A DNA stretch of 40,244 bases from Kamptonema sp. UHCC 0994 (GCF_029167235.1 NZ_JARFTR010000157.1:1-40244); one strand, 5' to 3'; shown: positions 17,471-26,781, numbered from the stretch's first letter. A program made the numbers and translations. Notes: a model not told the origin generated them from the letters alone.

Positions 17471-20043
17471 ACAACTTTAACAATTTTTTCACTAGGGTTG
17501 AGATTAACGGCGCGATCGCCAGGAGCATCTTTACCCCAGAAAGCAATTTTCTCCACACCTACACGCAACAAACGCCCATTATTAGTTAACAACTTCAACT
17601 CCTTTCGAGGAATCGCCCCCACAATCCCCACCAGAGCATCCTTCGGCTCTGCGAAATGGAATGCTTGAGTGCCAATTTCACCTCGTCCCGTTAGCCTTAC
17701 AGAACCTACTGGCATCCGTTTTGCCCAACCTAACTCAGAAACCAGTAACAAACTGCCATCAGCAGCAAGAGTGATGCAGCCAACTAACTGTTCCTGTTTT
17801 CGCAGTCGCGTAGCTTGAGAACCTTGTGCAGCGCGGCCCATTGGCGGTAATTGCTCATCATTGAGTTCAAAACGCAACAGTCGCCCCCCAGATGTAGCCA
17901 AAACTACTTGTTCTCCCGGTTTGCTAAGCATTACATAGCGCAATTCATCATCATCTTTTAGTTTAACTGCTGTCACACCACGATTAGTAATATCGCTTAA
18001 TTCAGAAAGAGGCAACCGCTTAATTTTCCCTTGTTGAGTCAAAGTTATCAAGTCAGTTGCATCAGCATTTTCAGACAGAACAAACATTCCTGCCACAATT
18101 TCTGGCAGATTACCTAGAGCTACATCTTTAGTAGCTGAAGGTGAGAGCAAACTAATAATCGGCGTACCGCGATCGCGATTTCCGACGGTGGGAATATCAG
18201 AAATTTTCAGCGGGTAAGCCTTGCCAGTACGAGTCAAGATTGCTAAATTTTCATTAGTTCTAGCTTGGATAGTGTTGACGCTAAAATCGCTATCCCCTCC
18301 TCGCGACTGAACAGATTTATCGTGATTTTTACCTCGACTCGACTCCGCCGAAGCCAGCCGTCGCACGTACTGCTTATGAGTAAACTCTAAAACAGTTGCT
18401 TCTGAAGGCTCAGTGCTAACCGAGGTGACAGGTAATTGATTAGCTTTCTTTTTCCCCTCGCTACCTTTAATCTCCCCCGCTCCCCTGCTCCCCCGCTCAA
18501 GAGCTCCCCCCCTCCCCTGCTCCCCTGCTCCCCCGCTCAAGAGCTCAACAGTCACTAGCCGGGTGCGGCGAGGATCGCCATACTTGCGTTTAAGCGATCG
18601 CAATTCTTTCTTCAAAGCCTTAAGCAATTCGCGGCGATCGCCTAACAACCTCTGCAACTCCTGAATAGTCGCCATTAACTCATCAAACTCAGACTGTAAA
18701 TTTTGCCTCTCCAAGCCAGTTAAACGTCGCATCGGCATAGCCAAAATCGCATCAGCTTGGCTTTCGCTAAAATTCAGCCGACTTTGCAAACCTTGCTTAG
18801 CCGTACTACCATCAGGAGAATTTCTGAGAATATCGATCGCCGCATCTAAATTTCCCAAAACCAAAAGTAACCCTTCCACAATATGACAACGACGCACAGC
18901 CACCTGTAACTCGTGGTTGTAGCGTCTAGTCAGCGTTACTTCCCGAAAATTAAGGAACTCCTGCAACATTTGTCTGAGAGTCAACTGACGGGGTTGGCCA
19001 TTAACCAAAGCCAGCAAAATCGCACCGAAATTGCACTGCAAATCAGTCTGATGGTAGAGGCGAGAGAGAACTGTTTGCGGCGAAAACTCGCGTTTAATTT
19101 CAATCACCACGCGAATACCTTCGCGATCGCTCTCATCCCGCAAATCCGAAATACCTTCAAGTCGGCCCTGATTCACCAATTCCGCCACCTTCTCAATCCA
19201 GGCCGCCTTATTCACCTGAAAAGGAAACTCCGTCACCACAATCGCCATCTTACTGCGAGTCCTGCGAGCGGCTGGAATTTCCTCCATCCGCGTCACACCC
19301 CGGACAGCAATACTACCCTTACCTTTCGTATAAGCATCAATAATTCCTTCCGTACTGATAATCTCCCCACCAGTCGGAAAGTCCGGGCCCGGAATCAACG
19401 CCAGCAACTTCTCATCAGACAGATCCGGCGTATCAATCAAAGCAATTAAACCATCCACCACCTCATTCAAATTGTGAGGCGGAATATTCGTCGCCATTCC
19501 CACCGCAATCCCAGAACAGCCATTCAGTACCAAGAACGGCAACTCAGCCGGCAATACCGTCGGTTCCTGCTGCGAGGAGTCAAAATTATCACTAAAGTCA
19601 ACCGTCGCCTCACCAACCTGAGTTAGCATTGCCTCGTGACAAATAGATGCCAAACGAGTTTCCGTGTAGCGCATCGCCGCAGGCGGGTCATTATCCACCG
19701 AACCGAAATTCCCGTGACCCGCCAGCAACGGATATCGGCTAGAAAATTCTTGAACCATCCGCACCAAAGCGTCGTAAACCGACTGGTCGCCATGAGGGTG
19801 ATATTTACCCAAAACGTCCCCAACCACCCTGGCACACTTACGGTAAGGTCGATCGGGCGTTAGACCGAGTTCGTGCATAGCGTATAAAATCCGCCTGTGG
19901 ACAGGTTTTAAGCCATCGCGGACATCTGGTAGAGCACGCCCGACGATAACACTCATGGCGTATTCGAGATACGACTGCTGCATCTCGGTGTGCAGAGCCG
20001 TTGAGATTACTTGGCCAGAAAAGAGGTTTAATTGTTTAGCCAT
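17461..20043 (-). CDS. gyrA/parC: Type IIA topoisomerase subunit A (GyrA/ParC family)
   Basis: 860 residues. The breakage-reunion domain is complete: HPHGD 82-86, AAMRYTETR with the DNA-linking Y126, [14 protein letters not shown], and the coiled coil at about 440-490. A six-bladed beta-pinwheel follows. Subunit A cuts and reseals DNA and works with GyrB or ParE, not encoded here. Two points blur gyrase against Topo IV: the GyrA box (QRRGGKG) that marks gyrases is not intact, the nearest match being Q579-S-R-G-G-D-S; and cyanobacteria often have two paralogues. Residues about 502-545 are a Gly/Arg/Ser low-complexity insert made by a repeat, placed at the linker before the pinwheel. The quinolone-site serine (83 in E. 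coli GyrA) is Gln87. The stop codon lies in a heptamer array. Confidence 0.9.
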   Translation of the reverse strand: MAKQLNLFSGQVISTALHTEMQQSYLEYAMSVIVGRALPDVRDGLKPVHRRILYAMHELGLTPDRPYRKCARVVGDVLGKYHPHGDQSVYDALVRMVQEFSSRYPLLAGHGNFGSVDNDPPAAMRYTETRLASICHEAMLTQVGEATVDFSDNFDSSQQEPTVLPAELPFLVLNGCSGIAVGMATNIPPHNLNEVVDGLIALIDTPDLSDEKLLALIPGPDFPTGGEIISTEGIIDAYTKGKGSIAVRGVTRMEEIPAARRTRSKMAIVVTEFPFQVNKAAWIEKVAELVNQGRLEGISDLRDESDREGIRVVIEIKREFSPQTVLSRLYHQTDLQCNFGAILLALVNGQPRQLTLRQMLQEFLNFREVTLTRRYNHELQVAVRRCHIVEGLLLVLGNLDAAIDILRNSPDGSTAKQGLQSRLNFSESQADAILAMPMRRLTGLERQNLQSEFDELMATIQELQRLLGDRRELLKALKKELRSLKRKYGDPRRTRLVTVELLSGGAGEQGRGGALERGSRGAGEIKGSEGKKKANQLPVTSVSTEPSEATVLEFTHKQYVRRLASAESSRGKNHDKSVQSRGGDSDFSVNTIQARTNENLAILTRTGKAYPLKISDIPTVGNRDRGTPIISLLSPSATKDVALGNLPEIVAGMFVLSENADATDLITLTQQGKIKRLPLSELSDITNRGVTAVKLKDDDELRYVMLSKPGEQVVLATSGGRLLRFELNDEQLPPMGRAAQGSQATRLRKQEQLVGCITLAADGSLLLVSELGWAKRMPVGSVRLTGRGEIGTQAFHFAEPKDALVGIVGAIPRKELKLLTNNGRLLRVGVEKIAFWGKDAPGDRAVNLNPSEKIVKVVIC
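18476..18547. repeat. Duplicated C-rich repeat inside the topoisomerase gene
   Basis: Two copies of a block CTCCCCTGCTCCCCCGCTCAAGAGCTC (about 27 bases in total length each) in tandem. They encode the Gly/Arg/Ser linker at residues 502-530. Confidence 0.75.
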
Positions 20044-20399
20044 GAGTCCTTGTGTCCATTAATTCCTAAGTGTAAAACAGCGCTCAGCAGGACGCTACTG
20101 AGACCGCCCTCGCGGAAAACTGATATATGCTCTGATTACACGATATTAGACCGCGAGCTCTCTGAGTTCGTTGCTCTTAGCGCAGCCTCCGCTAAAATTT
20201 TTAGAGCGTCAAGAGCATTTTTCCCTAGTCGGTTGCTCTATCGAGCTCGGTAATAGCAGTTTTACATAAGATTGCTTTAGCCTTAGAGAAATTCATCTGA
20301 CTAGGGCGAAGTAGGAAGTAAACAGCAAAAACCTTACAGGAATAACTGTACAGAGGTTTGCATAAGATTTATAGAGCAGCAAGTAGCAAGGAAAAATTT
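20044..20399. other. Divergent promoter region, no gene
   Basis: Separates the leftward topoisomerase gene from the rightward response regulator. TTAGCG/CGCTAA (20177-20195) followed by AATTTTT resembles a small terminator hairpin with no gene reading into it. CGAGCTC occurs twice. No open frame with recognisable content. Confidence 0.45.
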
Positions 20400-20798
20400 A
20401 TGAAAACCGTTCTGATTGTAGAGGACGATTTGGTTAATGCTCGCGTTTTTTCCAAGATTTTGACTAAGCGAGGTGGTCTTGCCGTAAAGCACACCGAAAA
20501 TGTGGAAGAGGTGATGCAGATTGCCATTGATGGGGAAGCTGACCTAATTTTGATGGATGTGTCTCTGTCTCGGAGTGTTTACCAGGGTAAGGCTGTTGAT
20601 GGCATTAAGATTACTCAAATGCTCAAAGCAAACCCCCAAACGGCTAAGCTACCGATTATTTTAGTGACAGCTCACGCGATGGCTGGCGATCGCGAAACCT
20701 TTCTCAATCAAAGCGGGGCTGACGGTTACATTTCCAAACCTGTCGTCGATCATCAAGATTTCGTCGCTCAAATCAAGGCCTTGCTCCCCCAGGAGTAA
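20400..20798 (+). CDS. Receiver-only response regulator (CheY/DivK-like)
   Basis: 132 residues from ATG 20400, all receiver domain: acidic pair E8-D9-D10, phosphate-accepting D53 in ILMDVSL, T90 in LVTAHAM and K113 in SKPV, all intact. A loop after D53 (SRSVYQGKAVDG) is longer than usual. With no output domain it must act by binding or phosphotransfer, as CheY and DivK do. AAGGA lies 10 bases before ATG 20400; a TTG at 20358 would add 14 unconserved residues and is rejected. No kinase adjoins, but two lie about 3-6 kb away. Confidence 0.9.
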   Translation: MKTVLIVEDDLVNARVFSKILTKRGGLAVKHTENVEEVMQIAIDGEADLILMDVSLSRSVYQGKAVDGIKITQMLKANPQTAKLPIILVTAHAMAGDRETFLNQSGADGYISKPVVDHQDFVAQIKALLPQE

Positions 20799-20811
20799 GA
20801 GAGGGGGAGCG

Positions 20812-20839
20812 GGGGAGATGGGGAGTTCCCCATCTCCCC
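20812..20839. terminator. GC-rich hairpin between convergent genes
   Basis: GGGGAGATGGGGA and TCCCCATCTCCCC are exact reverse complements around GT. It fills the 41-base gap between the regulator stop and the TPR-protein stop. No T-run, so intrinsic termination is uncertain; the G/A-rich arms look repeat-derived. Confidence 0.5.
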
Positions 20840-21736
20840 TTAAGGCATCTCCGGCACCGGTGCGTCTTGAAGTTGGGCGAGGGTGGCTTGAATGCGGGGA
20901 GTTGCTAATAACTTTTTAGCTTCCGCAATCAAGCGATCGCCCCAAAGATTTTCCTTAAGAAAATCTATCCCTGCATAGCGCTTATCTATCCGCAGTGCGG
21001 CTTCTGCGATCGCTAGTCCTTGTTCCCTGTCGCCTTTGCTATATAGGCCTATTGCCAGAGCCATCATTGGTTCTGCTGCTTTTGCCTCGATGGAAACTGC
21101 CTCTCTCCAGCGACGAATAGCACCGTCAGTATCACCCATTTCGTATTTTACTAACCCAATATTGTTAATAGCTGGCCAGCGGTCTTTTTCCTGGCCTTTG
21201 ACTTTTTCATACTGGGCTACTGCTTTTTCGTAATGGGCGATCGCATCTTGAAATTTACCCAATTTGTAGAAGGCATTGCCTAAATCAAATAAAGCTCCAG
21301 GGGTATCAGGTTTTATTTTTAAGCCTGCTTGTAGTTGTTCGATCGCTTTGTCATATTGAGCTTGTCGGAAGTGTACTTCTCCCAAGAAAAATCGGATGTC
21401 GGCATTATCGGGTGCAAGAGTTTGAGCTTGTTGCAAAGCAGCGATGCCTTGGTCAAACTTCTGCACGCGCATATACAAAATCCCCAATAAAATCCAAGTT
21501 TGATATTTCTTGGGGGCGAGTTGTGTGGCTAGCTGAGCTCTGGGCAAGGCGAGCTCGTACTGTTGGAATTGCTCCAACTGAGCGGCTTCCTGCGCTAGGC
21601 TCACGCCTGTTTGCTCTAATTCGGCTGATTCTAGTTGCGGGGTGTAGGGAAGAAATGCCTGTGCGGATACGGGCTTAGGCAAGCTCCATAAACCGAGCGC
21701 GAACAATAGAGATATTAGATGAATGCGATTAGGCAC
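20840..21736 (-). CDS. TPR-repeat protein with signal peptide
   Basis: 298 residues. An N-terminal signal peptide (hydrophobic HLISLLFALGLWSL then PVSAQA, cleavage near residue 25) leads into about six TPR units from residue 50 to 240: WILLGILYMRVQKFDQGIAALQQA, FFLGEVHFRQAQYDKAIEQLQ, FDLGNAFYKLGKFQDAIAHYEK and NNIGLVKYEMGDTDGAIRRW are clear. It should be exported to the periplasm, thylakoid lumen or outer surface and mediate protein contacts; there is no enzyme domain. It has the look of a common cyanobacterial TPR family, but I cannot name a partner. Convergent with the response regulator across a hairpin. Confidence 0.87.
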   Translation of the reverse strand: MPNRIHLISLLFALGLWSLPKPVSAQAFLPYTPQLESAELEQTGVSLAQEAAQLEQFQQYELALPRAQLATQLAPKKYQTWILLGILYMRVQKFDQGIAALQQAQTLAPDNADIRFFLGEVHFRQAQYDKAIEQLQAGLKIKPDTPGALFDLGNAFYKLGKFQDAIAHYEKAVAQYEKVKGQEKDRWPAINNIGLVKYEMGDTDGAIRRWREAVSIEAKAAEPMMALAIGLYSKGDREQGLAIAEAALRIDKRYAGIDFLKENLWGDRLIAEAKKLLATPRIQATLAQLQDAPVPEMP

Positions 21737-21785
21737 AGTATCAGAAAAAATGCTTATGGTTTCCTGCTAGCTTAACCGATTTTAG

Positions 21786-21866
21786 ATTGAAGGATGGGGG
21801 AGATGGGGAGGATGGGGAGGATGGGGGAGAGGGGAAGGATAGGGAGGATAGGGAGGATGGGGAAGG
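21786..21866. repeat. GGGGA/GGAT-type purine-rich tandem repeat
   Basis: Reiterated GATGGGGAG and GATAGGGAG units on the plus strand. Confidence 0.7.
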
Positions 21867-21867
21867 T

Positions 21868-22181
21868 AAGTAGTTGGACAAAAATAAATAATGTCATTGC
21901 GAGCCAAGCGAAGCGCGTCAAGCGAAGCGCAGTTGCGAGGCGCGAAGCGTTGCGAGGCGCGAAGCGTTGCGAGGCGCGAAGCGTTGCGAGGCGCGAAGCG
22001 TTGCGAGGTACGAAGCAATCTGAAGCAATCTGAAGCAATCTGAAGCAATCTGAAGCAATCTGAGGGTACGAAGCAATCCCGAAGCAATCCCAAACCCCTG
22101 CGTTGGCGTAGCCTGCCCGAAGGGCTTATGCTTCGCTGGGCTCGCAATGACATGGTTGCGTTTATTTATGTCCGACTACTT
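21868..22181. mobile_element. Composite inverted-repeat element with internal tandem expansion
   Basis: Inner ends ATGTCATTGCGAGC (21891-21904) and GCTCGCAATGACAT (22140-22153) are exact inverted repeats. Outer ends AAGTAGTTGGACA (21868-21880) and TGTCCGACTACTT (22169-22181) are inverted with one mismatch. Between them TTGCGAGGCGCGAAGCG repeats four times exactly plus one altered copy (21933-22017), and GAAGCAATCT repeats five times (22012-22061). It looks like a MITE that grew by slippage. Confidence 0.75.
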
Positions 22182-22198
22182 AAGTAGGATGGATTATT

Positions 22199-22217
22199 AA
22201 CAATTAACAATTAACAA
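22199..22217. repeat. CAATTAA heptamer repeat
   Basis: ACAATTA units in tandem, two to three copies. Confidence 0.55.
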
Positions 22218-22228
22218 TTTTGATTAAT

Positions 22229-22249
22229 ATAGCAACCGCTAAGACGGTT
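22229..22249. repeat. Short palindromic repeat, ATAGCAACCGCTAAGACGGTT
   Basis: Inverted copy of the family at 17280-17300. Confidence 0.55.
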
Positions 22250-22426
22250 CGGACACTCGCTTATGGCTGAAACAATTGATTCTATGTCCCCTCTTCCCCT
22301 CTCCCCTATCCTCCCCATCTTCCCCTAGCCCCTCTTTACTCATTTTGTATCTTAGTTAGCAACATCTGACATCCGAATTTGATTGTATACCGTATATCAA
22401 CCCATCATTCCTGACCTTTAAATTAA

Positions 22427-23854
22427 ATGATAGAAGCGAATACCGATCTCGCCCTAGAGGAAGTTCAGACAGAAGAAAAATCTCTCAAACCCTCAGAGCT
22501 ACTCTATGGTTTAACAGACAAACCACCCCTTGGAGAAGCAATCTTCGTAGCATTTCAGCACGTTCTGGCTGCTTTCGTTGGCATTATTACTCCGCCATTA
22601 ATTATTTGCACTAGCCTCGGATTAGATGCCCCTAATACAAGCTATTTGATCAGTATGTCGCTGTTTGCGTCTGGGATCTGTACATTTATTCAATGTAAGA
22701 AAATTGGGCCTGTAGGATCGGGATTGTTGAGCCTTCAGGGTACGAGCTTCGCTTTTCTCGGCCCAATTTTAGGTGTTGGCACTGTGGCATTGCAGGGAGG
22801 TAAAACACCTGAGCAGGCGCTAGCATTAATTTTTGGCGTTTGCTTTTTTGGCTCTTTTGTCGAAATCATTCTCAGCCGATTTCTGCATTTAATGGATAAA
22901 ATCATCACGCCAGTTGTCTCAGGTACAGTGGTAATGATTATTGGGCTGGGCTTAATCAAGACTGGAATTACGAGTTTAGCTGGTGGAGCCGTCGCTTTAG
23001 CAAAAAATGATGGTTCATTTGGAAGTTGGCAGAATCTCGCCCTTGGAGGTACGGTACTTCTGTTAGTTGTGGTACTAACCCTATCAAAAAATCGGTATCT
23101 GCGGATGGGGGCGATCGCAATCGGACTTGCGGTTGGCTATATCATCTCGCTCTTTCTGGGCATTGTCGATTTTAGTTCTTTGAGCAAGCTTCCCTTCTTT
23201 AGCTTACCGATTCCATTTCGCTATGGCATGAGCTTCGACTTTGCTGCCTTCGCCCCATTTATCCTGTTGTATGTGCTGACTGCGATTGAAACGGTTGGAG
23301 ACTTAACTGCTACCTCTGCTGTTTCCAAAGAACCAGTTAAGGGTGCCCTTTACATCCGCCGCATTAAGGGTGGAGTGCTCGGTGATGGGGTCAACTCACT
23401 GATTGCTGCTGTACTGAATACCTTCCCAAACACAACCTTTAGTCAAAATAATGGTGTGATTCAAATGACAGGAGTTGGTAGTAGATATGTCGGCTTCTTC
23501 GTTGCTGGAATTTTTGCTATCCTAGGCTTGCTCCCAGTTGTAGGCGGTGTGTTTCAAGCAATTCCTCAGCCTGTCTTAGGTGGTGCAACGCTGGTGATGT
23601 TCGGCTCAATTGCTGTTGCTGGGTTAGGAATTGTTGCTTCGGCAGGATTGGATCGTCGGTCAATGATTATCGTGGCTGTTTCTCTAGGTTTAGGCTTAGG
23701 GGTTGTATTTATGCCTCAGATTTTTGCTAATAAGCCACCACTATTTAACAACCTTTTTGGCTCTGCTATTTCAACTGGAGGATTGACTGCAATTCTGCTG
23801 AGTTGGTTGTTGCCTAACAGTGAAAGTTCAGTTTCTCCTGACACAGATTCATAG
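22427..23854 (+). CDS. NCS2-family nucleobase:cation symporter (xanthine/uracil permease)
   Basis: 475 residues with about 12-14 membrane spans. The family pattern is clear: GTSFAFLGPILGVG in the first half; an acidic residue within ETVGDLTA that binds the base in UraA/UapA-type carriers; and the QNNGVIQMTGVGSRYVG signature, which is the Q/E-N-x-G-x-x-x-x-T-x-V-x-S-R motif of NAT/NCS2 proteins. It imports a purine or pyrimidine base with a cation across the plasma membrane. Overall it resembles the xanthine/urate side more than UraA, but substrate is not settled. Length is normal. No nucleobase-metabolism gene is next to it. ATG 22427 lacks a Shine-Dalgarno. Confidence 0.9.
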   Translation: MIEANTDLALEEVQTEEKSLKPSELLYGLTDKPPLGEAIFVAFQHVLAAFVGIITPPLIICTSLGLDAPNTSYLISMSLFASGICTFIQCKKIGPVGSGLLSLQGTSFAFLGPILGVGTVALQGGKTPEQALALIFGVCFFGSFVEIILSRFLHLMDKIITPVVSGTVVMIIGLGLIKTGITSLAGGAVALAKNDGSFGSWQNLALGGTVLLLVVVLTLSKNRYLRMGAIAIGLAVGYIISLFLGIVDFSSLSKLPFFSLPIPFRYGMSFDFAAFAPFILLYVLTAIETVGDLTATSAVSKEPVKGALYIRRIKGGVLGDGVNSLIAAVLNTFPNTTFSQNNGVIQMTGVGSRYVGFFVAGIFAILGLLPVVGGVFQAIPQPVLGGATLVMFGSIAVAGLGIVASAGLDRRSMIIVAVSLGLGLGVVFMPQIFANKPPLFNNLFGSAISTGGLTAILLSWLLPNSESSVSPDTDS

Positions 23855-23859
23855 GTTTA

Positions 23860-23879
23860 AACCTTGGTGGTTGCCATAT
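23860..23879. repeat. Short palindromic repeat, AACCTTGGTGGTTGCCATAT
   Basis: Third, more degenerate copy of the 17280-17300 family, five bases after the permease stop codon. Confidence 0.45.
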
Positions 23880-23900
23880 CAGAAAATAAAGCCATAAGGA

Positions 23901-25286
23901 TCATACCAAGGGTAAGAGAATTTCAAATTCAGTGCCGATACCAAGTTGCGATCGCATCCTGAATCTTCCACCATGCTTAGCCGTGACAATCTGATAGCTC
24001 ACTGCTAAACTTGTCTCTTTCTCAGCCCGTTTTTCTGTAGAAAAGGATTGCAAAATTCTCTGTTGCTTCCCTGAAGACATCCCAGGCCCATTGTCGGCAA
24101 TGCGAATAGAAACCCAACGCAGCAATGGTCTTTCTGTATCCACTGGTGGGTCTGGAGAACAAACTTCTGTTGTAATTTCAATTCGGGGTTTGTGGGCTGG
24201 GTCTGTGAGTGCGACACCTCTAAATTCTTTCGCTAATTCCTGACCAACTGCTTCATTAATCAAGGCATTAATCGCGTTAGTTAAAATATTCATAAAAACT
24301 TGGTTTAACTGTCCTGCATAGCAAGGCACTGGTGGCAAGTATCCATAATTTTTTACTACTTCTATTTCTCCAGTCAGTCTGCTTTTTAGTAGCAAAACAA
24401 TCCCATCAATGATATTATGTAAGTCAAAAGGTTTGGGATGCACTTCGTCTATGTGACAAAAGTTTTGCAAACTTGTCGCTAGTTTAGTCAGGCGTTCTGC
24501 ACCAGCTTTAATACTACCAATAGTCCGAGGCAAATCTTCTTTTAAAAAATCAAATTCTATTTCTTCTTTGAGCTGAGAAATTTCTTCAGGAATCTGTGGC
24601 CAAATAGCTTCGTAAGCAGACAGCAATTCTATTAAATTCTCGCTGTAACCTGTAACATAAGTTAAGTTGCCCCAAATAAAGCCAACTGGATCTAAAATTT
24701 CGTGGGCTACACCGTCTACTAAACGCCCCAAGCTGGCCATTTTCTCACTTTGAATCATTTGAGCTTGGGCTCGTTCATATCGCACTTGAGTTTCGATGCC
24801 TCGAATTTGCCAATAGGCGATATTTAAAGCATGAACGTCTAATAATCGGTAAGATTTGGGTTCCGATTGTACTGCGATGATTGGTTCTCCCTGCAATTCT
24901 GGCGATCGCCTGAGTGCCTGCTGTGCTGCGATCAAAATTGTTGTACTTTCTGGCAAAACTAGCATCTCGGTGCGAGCGTAGCTGTAAAGAACTTTCAGCG
25001 GCAAGTTTAAAAACAATTCTAATGCCTGGGGTTTGAGTAGGTACTCCAGTAGTCGCCGCCGCGACATCATCCCAACAAATTCCCCCTCTTCTGTCAAGAT
25101 AACTCCTGGTAAGAGGGGATTTTTTTCAAATATTTCAGCAACCGTTATTCCCAGGCAAGTTGACATTGCCTGAAAATGGAAAAGGGGCAAATCCCGGAGG
25201 GTGGACTCTAGAGAGAGGTCTTGGTTGCTCCCCTCTGACAGCGATGGTTCAGACAATTTTAAATCTAATTTATTTCCCACAAACAT
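23901..25286 (-). CDS. Histidine-kinase paralogue with degenerate ATP lid
   Basis: 461 residues from ATG 25286. Residues 20-165 are a CBS-like sensor module (LPGVILTEEGEFVGMMSRRRLLEYL; SYRLLDVHAL). A HisKA helix carries H195 in GVAHEILDP, where the usual R-N after HEI is L-D. In the HATPase_c domain the N-box (MNILTNAINALINEA) and G1 (IADNGPGM) remain, but the lid reads STEKRAEKETSLAVSY instead of TTKPMGKGSGLGLAIS in the next gene: the GxGLGL glycines are gone. ATP binding or phosphorylation is probably weak or lost, so it may be a pseudokinase. The TTG at 25316 is longer by 10 residues, but ATG 25286 lines up with the paralogue's start. Tandem duplicate of 25435-26781. Confidence 0.85.
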   Translation of the reverse strand: MFVGNKLDLKLSEPSLSEGSNQDLSLESTLRDLPLFHFQAMSTCLGITVAEIFEKNPLLPGVILTEEGEFVGMMSRRRLLEYLLKPQALELFLNLPLKVLYSYARTEMLVLPESTTILIAAQQALRRSPELQGEPIIAVQSEPKSYRLLDVHALNIAYWQIRGIETQVRYERAQAQMIQSEKMASLGRLVDGVAHEILDPVGFIWGNLTYVTGYSENLIELLSAYEAIWPQIPEEISQLKEEIEFDFLKEDLPRTIGSIKAGAERLTKLATSLQNFCHIDEVHPKPFDLHNIIDGIVLLLKSRLTGEIEVVKNYGYLPPVPCYAGQLNQVFMNILTNAINALINEAVGQELAKEFRGVALTDPAHKPRIEITTEVCSPDPPVDTERPLLRWVSIRIADNGPGMSSGKQQRILQSFSTEKRAEKETSLAVSYQIVTAKHGGRFRMRSQLGIGTEFEILLPLV

Positions 25287-25434
25287 TCTGGCTTGGCGCG
25301 AAAGCAGACGCTTCAAGGATTTGGCGGCTAGAATTTGCTACCAACTTAGCGTATCATTTCAGTTCTTTTTTAGGTGTTGGATTTTTAATTTTCGATTTTG
25401 CCCGATTTTGTTGAAGCTTTGTTAAGCGGCGGAC

Positions 25435-26781
25435 TTAAACTACTGGTAGCAAGATTTCAAATTCTGTGCCTTTGCCCGGTTGCGAGCGCAAATTCAGTTT
25501 GCCGCTGTGCTTTTCCGTGACAATTTGATGGCTAATCGCCAATCCCAAGCCGCTGCCTTTGCCCATTGGTTTAGTAGTGAAAAAGTTATCAAATATCCGC
25601 TGCTGAATGTCTACGGGAATGCCAGGCCCGTTGTCGGCAATCCGAATCACCGCCCAGCGAGCACTTTCGATCTCTAAGATTTCTGTAATAATCTCGATCT
25701 GAGGCTGCCAATTTTCGTCGCATTCTGCCTTTAATTCTTGCTCAGAGGCTTCTTCTGCCAGAGCGTCAAGGGCGTTGACGAGTAAGTTCATAAATACCTG
25801 GCTTAATTGACCTGAGTAACAATTAATCAGGGGTATTTCGCCGTATTCTTTCACGATTTTTACGGTATTTCTGAGGCGATTTTTCAGGATTAACAGTGTG
25901 GTATCGATACATTCATGAATGTTAGCTTCTCTACGTTTTGTTTCGTCCATGTGAGAAAAGTTGTGCAGCCCATTTACAACTTTTAGCAGTTGCTCTGAAC
26001 CGATTTTGATTCCTTCTAAAGTTAAAGGTAAATCTCCTTTTAGCCATTCAAATTCTATTTCTTCTTTGACTGTCTCTATTTTTAAAGATGGCTCTGATAC
26101 TTCTTCTTCATAAACTGATAACAACTGCATCAAGCTCTCAAAATAGGAAATTAAAAAGCTTAAATTGCCCCAAATACAGTTAAGCGGATTCCTAATTTCG
26201 TGAGCAACTCCAGCCACCATGCGCCCCAGATTCGCCATTTTTTCAGTTTGGATAATTTTAGCTTGAGTTTGTTTCTGGAGCAGCAAACTTGTCAATTCGT
26301 GAATTTTTGACTGAGCGACAAGTAATTGATGTATATCTAAGATTCTGTAGTTCTGAGGTGCGATTTCAACCACAATGGGGTCATAAAGTAATTCCGCCGA
26401 TCTTTGCAATGATTGCTGTGTTGCTTCTACAATTAAAGTATTACCAGGAAGAACTAAAATATCATGACTCGAAAAGCGGTATAAAATCTCAATTGGTCTC
26501 TTAAAAAACATTTCTATCCCGTAGCGGCGGCTAATTTTTTCAAAAAATAACCGACGGGAAATCATGCCTGCAAAATTACTCTGTTCAGTTAAAATCACTC
26601 CTGGAAGCAGGGGGTGTGCTTCAAAGGCTTGAGCTAGTTCTTTTGCTGACTGAGTAAATTCTATCTGAAAGTCGTAGAGTGGCAAATCTTGGAGCGTTGA
26701 TTCTAAAGATAGGTTACGAGCACCAACTTCTGGTATCGGTAAAACTAATAACTCAGAGCCCAACTCACCCAACGCAATCAT
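25435..26781 (-). CDS. Sensor histidine kinase, CBS-like sensor, intact catalytic core
   Basis: 448 residues, no membrane span, so probably a soluble sensor. Residues 22-155 form the CBS-like module (LPGVILTEQSNFAGMISRR; LIVEATQQSLQRS; NYRILDIHQLL). A short coiled coil leads into the H-box GVAHEIRNPLNCIWG with H194. The ATPase domain has N-box FMNLLVNALDALAEEA, G1 IADNGPGIP, F-box FDNFFTTKP and G2 GKGSGLGLAIS, all intact. It should autophosphorylate and pass the phosphate to a receiver protein; none adjoins, the nearest being the receiver-only protein at 20400. The input signal is unknown. The neighbouring kinase is a degenerate duplicate. Confidence 0.92.
   Translation of the reverse strand: MIALGELGSELLVLPIPEVGARNLSLESTLQDLPLYDFQIEFTQSAKELAQAFEAHPLLPGVILTEQSNFAGMISRRLFFEKISRRYGIEMFFKRPIEILYRFSSHDILVLPGNTLIVEATQQSLQRSAELLYDPIVVEIAPQNYRILDIHQLLVAQSKIHELTSLLLQKQTQAKIIQTEKMANLGRMVAGVAHEIRNPLNCIWGNLSFLISYFESLMQLLSVYEEEVSEPSLKIETVKEEIEFEWLKGDLPLTLEGIKIGSEQLLKVVNGLHNFSHMDETKRREANIHECIDTTLLILKNRLRNTVKIVKEYGEIPLINCYSGQLSQVFMNLLVNALDALAEEASEQELKAECDENWQPQIEIITEILEIESARWAVIRIADNGPGIPVDIQQRIFDNFFTTKPMGKGSGLGLAISHQIVTEKHSGKLNLRSQPGKGTEFEILLPVV

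Larger units (their letters stand above)
21737..22426. other. 690-base repeat-filled intergenic region
   Basis: In order: GA-rich array (21786-21866), the expanded TGTCATT element (21868-22181), CAATTAA heptamers (22199-22217), the AACCGC palindrome (22229-22249) and a C-rich tract (about 22285-22333). The open frames on both strands over the tandem repeats are artefacts of unit length and composition. No gene or convincing promoter for the permease was seen. Confidence 0.65.

Noticed and set aside
18913-19449. 178-codon plus-strand frame
   Set aside because: Antisense to the conserved breakage-reunion domain of the topoisomerase; Arg/Asn/His-rich, no motif.
20177-20202. TTAGCG/CGCTAA hairpin followed by AATTTTT, as a terminator
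   Set aside because: No gene reads into it from the left on the plus strand, and the stem is only six pairs.
21772-22153. Overlapping open frames of 79-123 codons on both strands
   Set aside because: They translate the tandem repeats of the composite element (Arg/Ala/Ser/Pro runs) and have no independent support.
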